64,000 nt of DNA from Montifringilla adamsi (lineage: Eukaryota > Chordata > Aves > Passeriformes > Passeridae), in NCBI GenBank assembly GCA_017590115.1, contig JAGGNK010007004.1, forward strand, positions 10,352,418 through 10,416,417. Direction: 5' to 3'. Below are positions 1-14,200 of the stretch, in pieces. Every line of letters begins with the position of its first letter. Position 1 is the stretch's first letter. The position numbers were made by a program, and so were the translations under genes. The notes beneath the pieces are model-generated. The model was not told the origin of the DNA, did no database searches, and was given only the letters and a program-made list of their open reading frames with translations.

Positions 1-30
1 TGGTGGTGGTAGTTGTAGTAGTAGTAGCAG
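1..30. repeat. Degenerate GGT/AGT trinucleotide repeat
   Basis: The window opens with an imperfect run of TGG and TAG triplets (TGGTGGTGG followed by AGTAGTAGTAG). It may continue to the left of the window. Confidence 0.7.
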
Positions 31-3000
31 CTATTAAACAACAGAGACCACAGTGTTCATCATCAATGGGCAGAGACACCAAAAACTGGCACCATGTGGT
101 TAAAGCTGAGAAAAGGGGATTTCAAAAAACCAGCTAAATCAGGAAGCTACTTAAAAAGGTCTCATGGCCAAAAGTAGGTACAATATCTCAGAGTTGAAGC
201 TGTGAAAATCTCATCCAGCAGTCACAGGAAGGCTGCTGAGTCCCTCCCCGCCAAAAATCCAAATAATGAATGCAATAAAAAAATGGAGTACTGCAATAAC
301 AATGTCACACGACCAATTCTTTGCAAAATAGATATCAATTCAAGTAAACTCAACCAGAAGCAGGAAAATAGCCATAAAAAATGATATTTTGTCACTGGAA
401 GTGACAAAAACTGAAAGGTGATTTGAAAAGTAAACTTAGAAAGGCATAAAATCTGGCATGCAAAAATATTCATGTATGTAAAAAACCTTTAAGAAAATTA
501 CTGCTTGTTAGGCCACATGAAATATAATAAGTGGTATAAATGGATAAAGATGTTACTGATAGCTAGATTTACTTCTCTACATCAGACTTCATCCTAAATG
601 ATTTGAAGTGAAACATATCTCTGGTTTTGTTTTCCATGTGCTAAGCAATGATGGAATAATTTAATAATAGATTAATCATTTATTATAATCTTATAAGATT
701 TAGCAGATGGAAATTGAACACTAGCAGTTGTATCCTAGTCACTAGTAAATGTTCACTTTTTCCTGTTGAAACTTTAAAAAAGTATATAAATGAGAAAGTG
801 TGATTTGCTAAGAGGTTTTTTAAAGTAACATAAATCACACATCAAGATATGATCTTTTTACAGACCTTTCCCTCCTTTTGGCTGGCCAGCAGCAGCATGC
901 ATCACTTGACTTTCTGGAGTATTCTGCAGTGTATGGTAGACAGTCTCATCTGCACAAAAATCCGCTGCACTGTTCTTCAAGAATTAAGACAATAAAAAGT
1001 TACTAATAGAGTACATTCTCTGAATAAAAAGAAACTCGTGGCAATTAATTGGCTGAGGCCTTCAAAATGCAGCTTTTCATCACCTCACCCATGGAAGACT
1101 TTTCTCAGCCAGGAAGGCACTCACTGTAGTGTACCAGTAACAAGCAGCACTAATTCTTGTCCGGGGGCAAGAGCTGCCCGCCAGAGGAGAAGCTGAGAGG
1201 GAAAACAGTGTAGCTGCCTCACCCTGGACCTTCAACCCTGCTGCTGGAACCAGAGCAGGAGCAGCTTTCAGAGCTAGGAAAAGACAAGGGCCACCTGGAC
1301 AGTAGCACCTACAGACTCTGTAGTTCCCATGCTGTGTTGTTGTCAATCTGCTGGGGGAAAATGGGTTTTTGTGGAATCTGTTTCCCTGAAATTATCTCCC
1401 CTGCAAAATTCATTTTCCATCACTCTTGAAGACTACACTTCCAGTGTTTTTTAAGTATTTAAGTATTAGTAATTTAAGTATTTAAGTGCATTAGAGTATA
1501 TGGACTCTAATGGCTGAAGCTGTGCTCAGATAATGCTGGTCTTTCTAGAGCTTTTAGAACTGCTGTTGGAGAAATCAAATGGTTCTTTTTCACAGTGGCA
1601 GAAGCTACATCAGCGTTGGAAGTTGTTGTTCTCTGCCTGTTCCCAGGTAATACAAAGAAGCCTTTTTTGCTATAAATAATTCTGTAGTAGGTTTGCTTGT
1701 TAGTTGTCATGTTATGTGAACAACAGAAGAGCATCAGAAGCAAACTGCTGACTCCTGAAAAGACATTATTAATCACATTTTGCAAATATTTCCCAAGGCA
1801 GTTTCATCTGAATCATGCCTGACCAGACCAAATTTCTGTTAGTGTTAGCATAATGATTTGTATCAGAAATCCCAAATGAGCAATCAGTCTTCCAGTTGTG
1901 TCTGACTATTATTAGAAATGAGTTCACTCACAATCACGTTTCTCCAGCTATACCCTTGCTCCTCCCCAGATGGTGCTGCACAGTAACTGGGACTTGCTTG
2001 GAGGTGGTGGTGATGGTTGATCACAGTCAGGCAGTTTTTATAACCTGGGATTTAGGAGGAGGGAGCAAAAACCAAGTGAGTAAAAAAGAGAGAAGAAGGA
2101 AAAAAGAAAACCACAACAGCAAATAATTTGACATGGTGCTGGGCCTGTAAAAAAGCATTTATCCTGTGGCTGCCTTCTAGACAATAAAGTGTCCAGAGCC
2201 AAGATGTTCCACATCAGTAGGTTATCCAGCAAAATCTGGATACTGCTGGTGCTGATCACACCCTTGGGCTGGTTTTGTTAGCCCTCACAAACATGGAAAG
2301 CAAATTTTTTTTTTAAGATAAAATATCAGATATTTCATAGCATCATGAAATTTTTTGGTTACTGGACAACAGAGGCCCATAAAGACCATCAGATATAGGT
2401 GGTGGTTATCCAGTGTGAATGGGACAAATATAGACTACAATAATACACCTAGAAAGGAAAAGAGACTGTCAGGCAGTTCTGCAGGCCTTTAGTACAATGC
2501 AAGTCAGTCTCCACTGGTGAATGAAGTAAAGGAGCATCAGAACATCTGCACTGCCTGAAGGAATGACATAGAAGGAACACAAGAAATTGTGATGCTTAAA
2601 GAAGCAGAGGAGAACACCAGACTAAAGACATTTGAAAAAATTACATACTTCAAGTGGTCAGAAGAAGATATTGGAGGGTATGGGTACATCTATTTCTATT
2701 GCAAGTGGAAATGTGGGTGCAGCTGGGGACAGACTAAACACTGCATTGCAAGGGTTTAATAACTCCATCAGCCCTAACAATGTATATATAAGGAAGAAGA
2801 TTTCAATAAATTATATATAGTGAATCCTCCAGCATGTGTAAATTACCAGTGCAGTGGAGCCAAAAAATTGTTAACAGCAGAAGATACAGCCCTGCTGGTC
2901 TTATTTACATTTCATTTTATAATACATAATATGTAAATCAACTTCCTCATATGAAAGGCATTTTACACAAAAGACAGCAGGTATTTTTTTTCTGGACATA

Positions 3001-3658
3001 GAGGGTTTGTTTTCCTTTCCTTACATTTCTGCTTACAGTGTAAAAACAAAAGCACTAATTTTAAATTTTATAGTAATTTAGTTACCAAAACCTTGCCAGA
3101 ACGGAACAATTTACAGCTTCCTTGCATTGTAGGTTTTGTAAAGTATACAACTCTTGAAGTCAAGGAAAACAATTTTCTATTAGTTGTCCAGACTCAAACG
3201 ATCATTCCTTCATTAAAATATTTAAGGTTATTATTAGTGCATGAAAAAATTAAATGAGGAAATTAATTTCACTTGCTGGTCTTTTTTTTTTCTTTTGTAT
3301 TGGGATTCATGGCATAGCAGAGGGGCATTTCATTAAAACTGGAAAAAGACTTGCACAACAGTCATACATCTTCTGATTATAAGAAAAGTGAGCTCAGTGC
3401 ACCTGGGCTGCTGCTGGGAGGAGGGTAAATGGGGCCAGTCCAACAGTTTCCCTGTGCTGTGACCTGGAAGATATTCACCACACTGGGCAGTACTCATGGA
3501 GGGGTAAAAACCCTCCAAATAATTTTCCTCCTTTTCATCCTCACAAAACATCCTATTAATTCACTTCTGGGAAATTACACCCCCACCTGTATGTTTCAAG
3601 AGGTGCTTTCCTGTAAAAAAGGAGCTGGGAAACGAAGTAGAAGAAGGGTGTTTGTTAC

Positions 3659-3752
3659 CTGGTGGACACTGCATTTCTCTGTCAGAGTGCTGCTGCAGCA
3701 CTTCTAGAGCATCTTCAAAAGCCTGGCCCAGCACGTCGTGGTCAGGAAAGCT
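3659..3752 (-). other. Unidentified exon-like ORF
   Basis: On the minus strand a 94-nt open segment is bounded by a good acceptor (TTCCTGCAG) and a GTAAC donor. It reads as a helical, Gln/Glu/Asp-rich peptide that includes DHDVLGQAFEDAL and ends CPP. It is clearly more GC- and CpG-rich than the surrounding AT-rich DNA, which is why it looks coding. The frame extends upstream into LGPDCKMFLQ before a stop. A different frame carries on further up (MGLIDNFEG), so this could also be a frameshifted pseudogene. I do not recognise the family and found no partner exons nearby. Chance remains a real alternative. Confidence 0.25.
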
Positions 3753-4561
3753 CTGCAGGAACATTTTGCAGTCAGGACCCAGAAAAGACCAGGCTGGTTC
3801 CTTCAAAGTTGTCAATCAGCCCATCCTAAATAAATGCAGTGATGCTATAGAACACACATCCTCCTGGAACTGATCTTTGGCAGGCACCAAGGCATCACCA
3901 TAATCTTTTACTATTACGAGAAAGTTCTCACTCCTTTGAGGTCAGTGAGATAATTCACGCAGGCAACATTATTCAACTCGCTCTGTCAAAAGTTTCAGGG
4001 TTCATTTCCTTAATTTGCAAAAGATGTTTACATAAAGGGTGTTACTGCTGGTGGAGAGTTTTATAGTCTGTAATACAGAGATGTTTGTATCACTTGTGTA
4101 ACATTGTTAATGAAGCCAGAGTTATCTTTCAATGACATTGACATGACAAAAATAATTACACATAATTTCTGAAGCAGTTGTGCAGAGAAAATGCTACACT
4201 GTGCCACTACAGGAAACCAAGTGTGGATTTTCAGAAAACTGTTCATTATAATTTTAGAACTCCTTGTTGTAAAAAACTAAAGACACCCTCTAATTTGAGT
4301 TTGACATAGTCTTCTGCAGCATATTTGAAACACTCAATAATGAAAGAGAATATAGGTGTTGTAGACTTACCATTATTTAGATATCAAGACTTGAATCCTG
4401 TTTAAAAGAACCAATATTTTTAATATTGTATGTTTCAAAACAAATAATAATTATCTGAGCATAAATTAAAATAACTAAATGAAACAACTCAGTATTGTTT
4501 CCAATTACAGGGTAAAATATTTTTAATAACAAGATAAAATGGATTTATTATTAGAAGCTGA

Positions 4562-4597
4562 TATTTAAATTAAATTAAATATTTAAATTAAATTAAA
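4562..4597. repeat. Tandem 18-bp AT repeat (2 copies)
   Basis: Two perfect back-to-back copies of an 18-bp unit, TATTTAAATTAAATTAAA, lie in very AT-rich DNA. Confidence 0.85.
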
Positions 4598-7500
4598 TAC
4601 TTATGACATTGTATTTTTTAAAAATGAATTTTTTAAAATAAGTTTACAGTTTCATTAATGCCACAACTTTTAGATTAGTATCCACACCATCACAAATACA
4701 TTTTTAAAGACATTATAAAGTGAAAAAGTGTTATTGTAGATATCAAGTCTTAGTCAACATAACTTCTAATTTGCCCAAGAAAATACACATTAAATGCATG
4801 TGTTTAAGTCTCTTCAGTTCACAGCCAGTTGAAACAAGTTTCATTTTTTTCTAATATAGATTAGCATATGACTGTATATGAACATACATAAATACTCAGA
4901 CTAATTGTGAGTTCCAGAGGCAAATTTGATTGTTTAATAAACAGTGTAAATAGACATATTTTCAGCCAGTTTAACATGAACAATATTACTCAGAAACATA
5001 TCTTCAGTACCTCCTTTTTTAATTTATATTTCTTAAAGAAAACCATAATCAGATTTTTTTGCCTTGCTGGTTTTTCCCCTCATTATAGTTCACATTATTA
5101 TTTCAAAGCTGGAAACATAATAATCAATATATCAATATTTTACTCATTAAATACTTGATTATTGTGTGTGATGTTTCAAAATACAAAGGAGAGACAGGAT
5201 ACACAAATATTACTGAGGAAGAATTTTATCCAACACTAATCATGAATGTTCTAAGCTGGGAATTTTGCCTCAGGTAAGTATGTTATACGGTACGGTCAAA
5301 ATTTGCAGAAGTGTTTTTAAATCTTGACAACTATATGGTGGAATACTATCAACTCACTGAAATCAATGGCATATATGTCTCTGTGTACAGTGCAATAACA
5401 TATTTCAATCATCTGATCCAAATCTATTCTAAAGCCAGAATGAACAATGTCAATCATTTATTTAGCTGCAATGGTGGCCACAGATTCCTGGGGCACAGGG
5501 CTACAGAAATTAAAGACAAGAACCTTACAAGAATTTGTAAGGATCCTCATGTATTTTCCCCATAATTTTAAGTAATTCACTTTCCTTAAAGTCATGTTTT
5601 CTAACTCAGACTCCAAACTGATACCTTGACAGAACATCTACAGCCACCTCAACGCTTTGCAAAGTCTTAAATGCACAAGTATAGGCAAGGTATTTTTGAG
5701 TGGTTTTACCACTTACACCAATGAATTCATACTAAAGAAGAAAAAGGCACACCTTTAGTAGGCTTAAAAAAAAAACCCAACCTGGGCACTTACCTAGAAA
5801 TTCAGTTCCACAAACAAAACAAGAATCTGTCTGGTTTCAGAAAGAAAGACTGAGTTCCCAAAGTAAAGGGCTGGCAAAGGGGCTGCATTAAATAGCTGAT
5901 TTTAGGGAAGTGTTTTGCCTAGGGATTTTTTTTTTGAGAGTATAGGTATAGTAAACTGCTAGCATGTCCCTTCATTCTGCACAAAAGTGGGTGATTTATA
6001 CTGAAATAAATAAAATTAAATGTTTTAACTATTGTCCAAAACATGTGGGGTTTAAGCATTCAGAGAGATTCCTTTTATCTATGGCACCTTGTAACAAATC
6101 TGTCACTGGTATCATGGTAGGATGAATCTAGGGCAAAATTCCACATCCCTCATCTGACCCACACACACTGCAGTGGACTTTGGGCTTTTATCTGAACCTT
6201 CTTGTTAGCTCAGTGTAAGGAGCAAACTAGACCTCAAAATAAAAGTTTGAAGGAATTTCAGAGTTCTGCTTCAAGGCTCATGTTTGTAGCCCATGCCCAG
6301 CTCTAGAGCATTGACTGCAGCACTCAGCACAGATTCAGACAAGCTGCAGTTGATGATCTGCCAAACACTTTCTGAGCAGCTCCAAGACATGCTGTTGCAT
6401 CCTATAGGAACAGAACTCTGTGTTTTTCAGCTCAGAACTTCTCATTGCTGACAAAATCTAGTCTGTGCCATAGCTCTTTTCAGCTTTCCAAGTCTTTCAG
6501 AGGCATATTTTGCAGAATTTCCCCAGCATTTGCCACAAAACTGCTGTAAAATAGCAATTACTTCTTATATTATTTATGTATATTCTCTCAACCAAGAACC
6601 TAGACAAGAACTAGACTTGTTATAAAAGCTCAGTGAAAGCAGTTTGAAGCCACCAACCATTTCTGCTGGTTTCACATGCAAGTTGCCTTTTCAAATTTTG
6701 CACCAAGAAGTTTCAGGATATCATTTTTAGTAAAATACATTAATATATGTACATCTTTTTTTGAACTTCAGGTTCTATTTTGCACCACTTCTTTGGTCTG
6801 ACTTGGGCTTAGAAAAGAAAATTAACTGGCAACCAGAAGGGACAAGGAGGGAATGTGACAAGGAGAGAAACAAGAGAATCAGGGAACAGCAAAGTCAGAG
6901 GACTTGGAGGTGCTCCGTAACTGAGCAGCCGCAACACCAAAAAGATTGTGGCCCACAGAATGACCATAATGGAGTAGAGGAAATTAGTAAGAAGGAAGCA
7001 GCAGTGGAAGAAAAGGGTGAGAAACAAGGAGCAGTGGAGGGAAACCACGACGTCTTGACCCCAAACCCCTGTGCCACTCATTGCCTCACCAAAGGAACTG
7101 AGTATAACCTGTGGAGATAACAAGAGGGGAGGAGATGTGTCTGGAGTGCAGTTGAGCCTGGGAAAGGGGAAGGAAAAATATTTTAATGTTTATCTTCTTT
7201 GCTTCCCAATATCCAAATCAGCAAGAAAATATATTATAGTAATAAGTTCAATTAAATTCCCAAAGTGCACAAAAGAGGGTGAAGGTCAAGAGATGAAAGC
7301 TAATGGTTTTACCACCACTAAAATGATCCATCTTCCCAAATCAAATTGCTCTGTCAGAAAGTTCTTCTTTCATATGAGAGGCTACACCAGAAGGCAGGTC
7401 AGGAAAAGGTTTGTTTTCAGAGGAAATGGGAGAGTGCCATACATGGCACAAACACACAGCGTAAGAACAAGAGCAAATGCTGCCTTGTAGGGGAGTTTTA

Positions 7501-8400
7501 AACTCTGCAGCCCATTTATGCATTGAGTCTTTGGCCCAACACAGTCTTAGTGCAAGAGCCCAGCCTACCTCCCTGTAAGTGCTCAGAAGAGGCAGAGGAA
7601 GGTGCAGCTGAAGACTGAGTGTCAACTGACACTCACCGCTCACTCCTCAACACATCACAGTGCAGCCAAGACTGGCAGCATGATGACCTCTACTAAGACA
7701 TAATATTAGAGAAGAAAGCCTCCTTTGATCTTTGTATTGGATGGGAGGTTGGATTCCAGATAAAAATCTGAGAACTTACTCTTCACATCTTAATGTCTCA
7801 AACAATTGATGTGCCTGATAAAAAAATTAGAGCATCTGTTAGAAACCACAACATCAAGCTCTTCTCCTTCCTCCATGTTTTAAAAATAAACTTCAAACAA
7901 CAGAATTATTGTTTAAGTTTCAGAACTTTCTTCTATCTCTGCCTGGCATAAAGTATACCTCATAGTGATAGTGTAGTAAGAAGCATTTTCACATCTGAAT
8001 AAAACCCAGAACTAAATAGTGTATTATAGCACTTGTCAGAGAGTTAGAGAAAGCATAAAGGTTCTTGCTTGAGGCATTGTTCAAACATAGAATAAAAAGA
8101 AGTCTTGTCGTTCTTAAAGGAACTTAAAACTTGAAATGGCAAGTTTTCTCACCCAGAATTTGTAGATTTCTTGAAGTTTTTTTAACATCAGGTAATTTGC
8201 AACTGCCCAAATAGACCCCTCAAAATAGAGACCACTTCATAAAAAAAATCCTGAATGTGACAGCCACAGAGATTTTCTGTGTTTCCATACTTGTTCTGGC
8301 CCTTGTCAGATGCCTTTGCCACTACTCTTCTGGCCAAGCAGCTCTGTAATAACATTTGCCTTGAATCCTCATGGGTGTAGACTCACAATAATTACGCCAT

Positions 8401-8416
8401 TAATAATAATAATAAT
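8401..8416. repeat. (TAA)n microsatellite
   Basis: Five TAA units plus one extra T. Confidence 0.85.
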
Positions 8417-10289
8417 TCTCTCCCTGAAAGTGGAAAAGTTGAGGGATCACATGCCTGTGCTCACCTCCTGAGTCTAACCATGCTGACCAGTGAACTTCAA
8501 AACCTTATGTTCCATTCAAGGCTCAGAAGAAACTGGAAAGTTTCTTGCAGCAAGGATGAAGCCTTTGCTCACTGCAGGAAAAACAGGGATGAACACACAG
8601 AGAGGCCCCTTCTTTTACATGTAGTGTACAATGATAACCTAGGCATGAATATCTCACAGTGAATGAGTCTGCAGCCTGAACTTCAATTTAGTGGGTTCAG
8701 AAAATCCCTGAATTCACATTCCTAGCCCTGGAATACAAAGAAAATTCTCATTTAAAAAAAACCCAACAAAACAACCAAAATCAAACCGCCAAACAAAGAC
8801 AAAAAAGGAAATAAATGCAGCTTTTTACTAGCCTCAGTACTACTATTTACCATGATTTTGGTCAGATAATTTATTATAGAACACATACAAAAATACCCCA
8901 AATAAAATCAAAGGGAAACATAAAAACAAACAAAAAACCAATTGTGGCATCATATCATATTAGCAAATCAGATCATGAAACTGACTTTAAAAGTCTCCTA
9001 TTTGTGTTGGAAAAGTTTAGTGTTTATGTTAAAACAAACAGTTTTTTATTATTTCAAATGCCAAAAGATGAGGATATATCATAATTTCAAATGTCAAGGC
9101 TTCACTTGCCTTACAAATAATTCTACAAATTAGAAACTTTCTACAATGCCAAAGATAGTATTTATTGTAATTGGTGGAATTATAGTATTGTTTCCTTATC
9201 TGGTGGAAATTGACATAGAGCCACCAAAGGCAAAGGATCAGCGATGATATCTGCAAACAGAGGTTGACACCACTATTATTTTCACTACAGTAAGGGGAAA
9301 CATGCTGTGCCAGCCTTAATGTTGCACTTACTTCCCTGAATTCCTGATTTGTTTTAATTTTTTGTCTACCTTATAAAGTATTGCAGTTGGTTACCAAAAG
9401 AATGTCATTTTGGCATTTTAATTTTTGTAAGAGCTCTTTTATAGTTACAATTATTGGGCCTCATTTTTTGAAAGAGCTTTGCCCAACCATTATCTCCAAG
9501 TACATCTCATGTGTGAAGCTTTTTGCCTTAAAATAGACAAAAGATATTGAAAATGTTTTACAAATTGAATTTTAAGCCTGGAATGAGAGATAGCTCCATC
9601 AGAGACACTTCCTTACCACTAAATATGAAACATTTGCATATCCCATTGAAGGCCAAATCAATGTGGATTTTAAATTATGATCTAACCGTAAGATTTATTT
9701 ATTTGGCTAACATTAGATCTGTAATAGATTTCACTAAGAACCATTGAATAATTGTCATAAAATTAGACATTTAGATAAATTATTGCAGAGGTTAGGTCTA
9801 AGCAAGGAATTACCTCTTCCAGGGCTTAAGAAGAGAAGATCAGCATGGAAGCTGAAGTTGCATGACTGGGCAGATCAGTTTTTCAATGGAAAAACCACAT
9901 CTAAAGCCCCCATCTTACAACTAGACCCAGTATATTGGTCCAAATGCTCATGTCAGCAAGGCTTCTCAGGGAGCTTCTTCTTTGGCTTCATCTAAGCAAA
10001 GGAAGTGAATTTCTGATGGGAAACTCCGTTGAGATAGAAAACCAGAAACCACAACAGAAGCAAAAGGAACTAATAACAAAAAGTGCATTGGGGAAAAAAA
10101 ACAAGAACCAGCCCTAACTAAAAGAAGACTCTAAAGTGAAATATGAACAAACAATTTTGATTCATTTACAGGTATAGTGAGTAGTGTCAAATAGTGGGAT
10201 AAATAAAACACAATAAATCTTCAGCAGAAAACTATCAGAGCAAGATGGGAATAATATGACAGCATTTCATAAAACTAGCAATGAATAAT

Positions 10290-10335
10290 GGGAAGAATTC
10301 TACTCTAGATCTTTGCAACCTAAACGATTCTATGA
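10290..10335 (+). mobile_element. CR1-like 3' end fragment
   Basis: The words TTTGCAACCTAAACGATTCTATGA match the usual 3' end of avian CR1 elements (a 'CAACC..AA.GATTCTATGA' tail). Only the last few dozen bases are recognisable and the rest is too diverged. Identified from memory of the consensus, not by a search. Confidence 0.4.
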
Positions 10336-13300
10336 CTTGATGATTAGAAGGTGAGCCTGATAAAGGATAAAAGTGAAAGCCTTTCCCTGAAAAAGAAAGC
10401 AGACAGAAAGAAGTACACAGTATTTAAATAACCCTTAATAGTGAAACTAGGGAAGCCAAATAGAAACTAACAATTTTCCAAGTAACTGAGCTATTTGTGG
10501 ATGAAATATGCTTTCAGATTTGAGTGGCACTTAGATCACACAGGATTAATTCAACACTCCAATTCCATTCCCCCTAAACCATAAAGCTGAGAGTTGAAAA
10601 ATGTTAAGTCTGGGTGACAGAGCCTTTTCAGCTACAAAGAATGGAAGGAAGCAATTGTGTCTGTTTCTGGAAAAGCTGGAAAGAGAGACATATAACAACT
10701 ACTGTAGCATCTGCAACCATTTAGAATTAAAGACCTGTAGCCGACATATAGAAGCAAACAGAATAAATGTAAGAGAGTTCTAACATTTTTAAGACAAGAT
10801 ACATCCCAGGTTCAGGCAGACAGACCACATAAGCATTTATTGAAGCTCTGCATCTGTAGCTGTTGAACAGGAAGAAAAATCAATTTTCACCATTAAGCAG
10901 GCCTTAAATTGTATTTAAATAATCTGGAAATTACCAGCAATGGAGGAATATGCCCATAAGAAAAAAGGGTGGAAGTAAATCAATGGGCCAGCCTGAAATC
11001 CCCAAGTCCATTGAGGATAGAAATAACAAGTCATTATTAATGAAAATACTGACATTATGCATTAAAAGAATACAACATGCTGGTTTTACTATAAGAATAC
11101 AAGCTGACCTTCACCTGAAATGAAATGCAACAATGTACAGGATTATAGCATAAGGCCTATGAAGTGTGTTTATTTCATTTATAACTTCAGAAATTGCATG
11201 AGATAGTATAAAAGAAATAAATTTCCATTTAAAAAGAGTGGGAAATGTTACGTTTTCTGCACCATCTTTCTCACAAAATGAACGATTTCATCAGAAGACC
11301 AAGAATTAGAAGAACCAACTGTATATTGGTATTAACCTCCTCAAAATTAAAAAGAGAAAATATTTTGGGCCTTCGACCAAAACACAAAATATTACCTAGG
11401 AGTTTTTCTACAGCTATTCCTGCTGCAGGTACTTTTGTTTTAAATAATTATAAACAGGGTACCCTGGCAGGCAGGACCAAACCCTGCCACATACAACAGG
11501 AAGGTCAGCTGCCCTTCCCAGGCAGATCCATTGCAAAGAAAATATGCTCCTAATTTTTCTCTTAAAGGAAAACACGGAATCACATTTTGACATCACCTTC
11601 ACGGAAGTTACTACCATACTCCATGACTGGTACCACAAAGTTAAGAAAGATTTAAGCATGCAACCACCAAAAGCAGAGCTGTTTGAGCATCTGACAGAAT
11701 CTCCATTTTCAGGGACTGACATCTACATTTACTCCCACTAGAGAGTTGGGCAGATATTTCTCACACAGTGCTGAGATGAAAAATATTAGTCAAGACTTGA
11801 AAGTGGGACATCTAAAATGAAAGAAGCTATAAAGTTGTGAGGAAGATGGTAATAAATAGTTGTGAGAGATAACCAGTTGACAAAGTTCACTTGGGAATGT
11901 AAAAATATATCAAATGCTCTTGAGTCAAAGTAGTTAGAATACAAAAACTATTAATAGCCATTCTTGGTGGTGTAATTGTCATATAACAAAAAATAAAACA
12001 AAACAAAAATCCAGCACATTCTGTCTTTGAAGGAGCAGAATGATGTTCGATTTCTGCCAGAATTCTAGATTTTAAAAATACCCCTTAAGGAACTGCAGAG
12101 CAGTAAAGGAAATTCTTTAGAAATAGAATTCCTGTCACTACTAAACTCTGAAGGTGACTGAAAAACAGCTGTCCCAAATAATGGGTTTTTATGCTTTGAT
12201 GAGGCAAACAGTGATGTGGGCATAAAGTGCTATGACTAGCAAATAATGCTTCCTATATTACCAGGAAAGGGCTGAAGAAGTACTTAGACTTTGGGGATTT
12301 TTACAAGCTGATGTTAAAGAAATCCTGTGTCTTGATGGTGAGGTAGGAGACATGTCAGTAAAACAGTTTCCTGGCCTGGAACCTTTTGTGAAAGAGGATT
12401 TTCTAAAGCTGAGTGGTTTTTAATTTTAAATTTCAAATGAAACTGTCATTTAGCAATGGCTTCACATTCTTTTCCATTTCCCTTTGAGGTGCCTGCATTT
12501 TGAATTATCATTGAATTCAACAAATAAAGTAAAAGGCCTGGCAGTTGCACCATACCTTGTCTTAGGTATATCCTGAAAATGTCCTCCATGGAATTCCCCC
12601 AAAACACATCTATGTGATCTCAGTGAGTTTAGCTCACTAGTGTTTTATGGAATGTATCTGCTAAAGGTAGATACAAAAGAACATTTAAAATAATTTTAAA
12701 ATCAAGACAAGGAATCCTTGATAAGCTAAGGCTCCTGACTTGCTATTAAGCTGTTGGGCAGCCAAGTGCACCGTTCAGTCATACATAAAAATCTTCAATA
12801 AAGGAGGAGAGTTTTCGATTTATAGACTTTTTAAAAGATCACTTCAAAGATATTTAAAGCAAGGGACCCAGTCCTAGAAAAAAATCAGCTATAATCTTAA
12901 ATTCACACCTAATCAGAAGCATATTTTAACTTAAAACTGAGCAGGTGCTTAACACGCCTGGATAAGTTGAGGTCCTAATTAATGAGTGGTAAGAGGTAAT
13001 GCTTTGCATTACAGCTTCCCAAAAAGATGCCAAACACCTTCCAGAAAGAAATATAGATAAGATTCCAGAGCATGCAGCCTGCAAGTTACATTGTTAACAC
13101 AATACATCACAGGAGAATGACAAACATGCCACATCAATCTTCAAATCAAATTATATTTTTCACCTGCCATACTTATCTAATTTTAAGCCAGGTTCTTAAC
13201 ATTACCTATGTAAAATATGTATTGAACAACTTTCAGTTTCAGGGAATACAGCACCTACTCAGTTAAATTAAGTGCAAGAGCAGCATTACATATTTCACAT

Positions 13301-13679
13301 GCACACGCTAAGCGGTCAAACTTTACTCCATCCCTCATCAGGGACTTATAACAACTTGGGGGATAAGGTTGATTCTAAATATATGTTGAAAAAGGTCTGT
13401 AAATGCAAATGATGACAGAAATAATGGAGTAGGTGTTATGTTTTTATGCCACTGTGTGTCTCACATTGAACATTTGCTCAGTGTTAACTTAAATGCATGG
13501 GAGGCAGAATGGCCTTGTCCTGAAAAACATCTTCTTTAGGACTCTCTATTTATGCTGCTGCTTGGATGCAGGAAGTGTCACAGTCACAGTACAGTTGAAG
13601 AAACACTCACAGTTCAATAACTGGTTTTCTCCCTGCTCTTTCAGATCAACTTTATCTCCTGCTGACACCTGGACCATGC

Positions 13680-14200
13680 TAAAACTTCACAGGATGAGCT
13701 TGACTGGAACACAAGCACAAGAAGGGATAAATTGGGGAGGAAGCAGTGCCAGAATAGTACCAAGGATTGCTGTGTAGGACACCAGGAAGGAAACTGTGAC
13801 TGATAATGAGAGGAGCAGAAGATGCTGGGAATTAAGGCTGAGAGCTGGAGGTCACTGTAATTGGAAGGTGACTGCACAGACACTGGCTCTGAACTCCAGT
13901 GTGTTCAGTGGAATTGTGGGGAAAGGTGCCAGAAGGAGATTTAAGAAGGGAGGACTGGAGCCTGCTTGACAAGAAGATAAAAGGAAGGATGAGATTCATA
14001 AAAGAATCTGCACTAATTTTGTGAGGCCTGGGTGAAGACTGTAGGATTGGGGATGAGAAGCTTGGACCAATATATCTTGCATTGAGGGGGGCAAGAAGAA
14101 TAGAAGCTGAATACAGTGGAAAGGGAAGACTGAATCTTGAAAGATAAGAGAAGGGAGTAAATGGAGGGGGAAGGACTAATGCCATCTTTCCACTCCCAAA
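13680..14200 (+). other. Purine-rich, strand-asymmetric tract
   Basis: About 500 bases in which the plus strand is strongly G and A rich (repeated GGAAG, GAGGAG and AAGGGA words), unlike its flanks. Long open frames on the minus strand here are rich in Ser, Pro and Leu, as expected from a CT-rich strand, and show no domain. It may be an old simple-repeat-derived tract or part of a noncoding transcript. Confidence 0.4.

Noticed and set aside
6761..7123. Overlapping open frames of 119 and 104 codons on opposite strands
   Set aside because: Low-complexity, charged on one strand and hydrophobic on the other, with no motif or splice context. They look like chance frames in a purine-rich patch.
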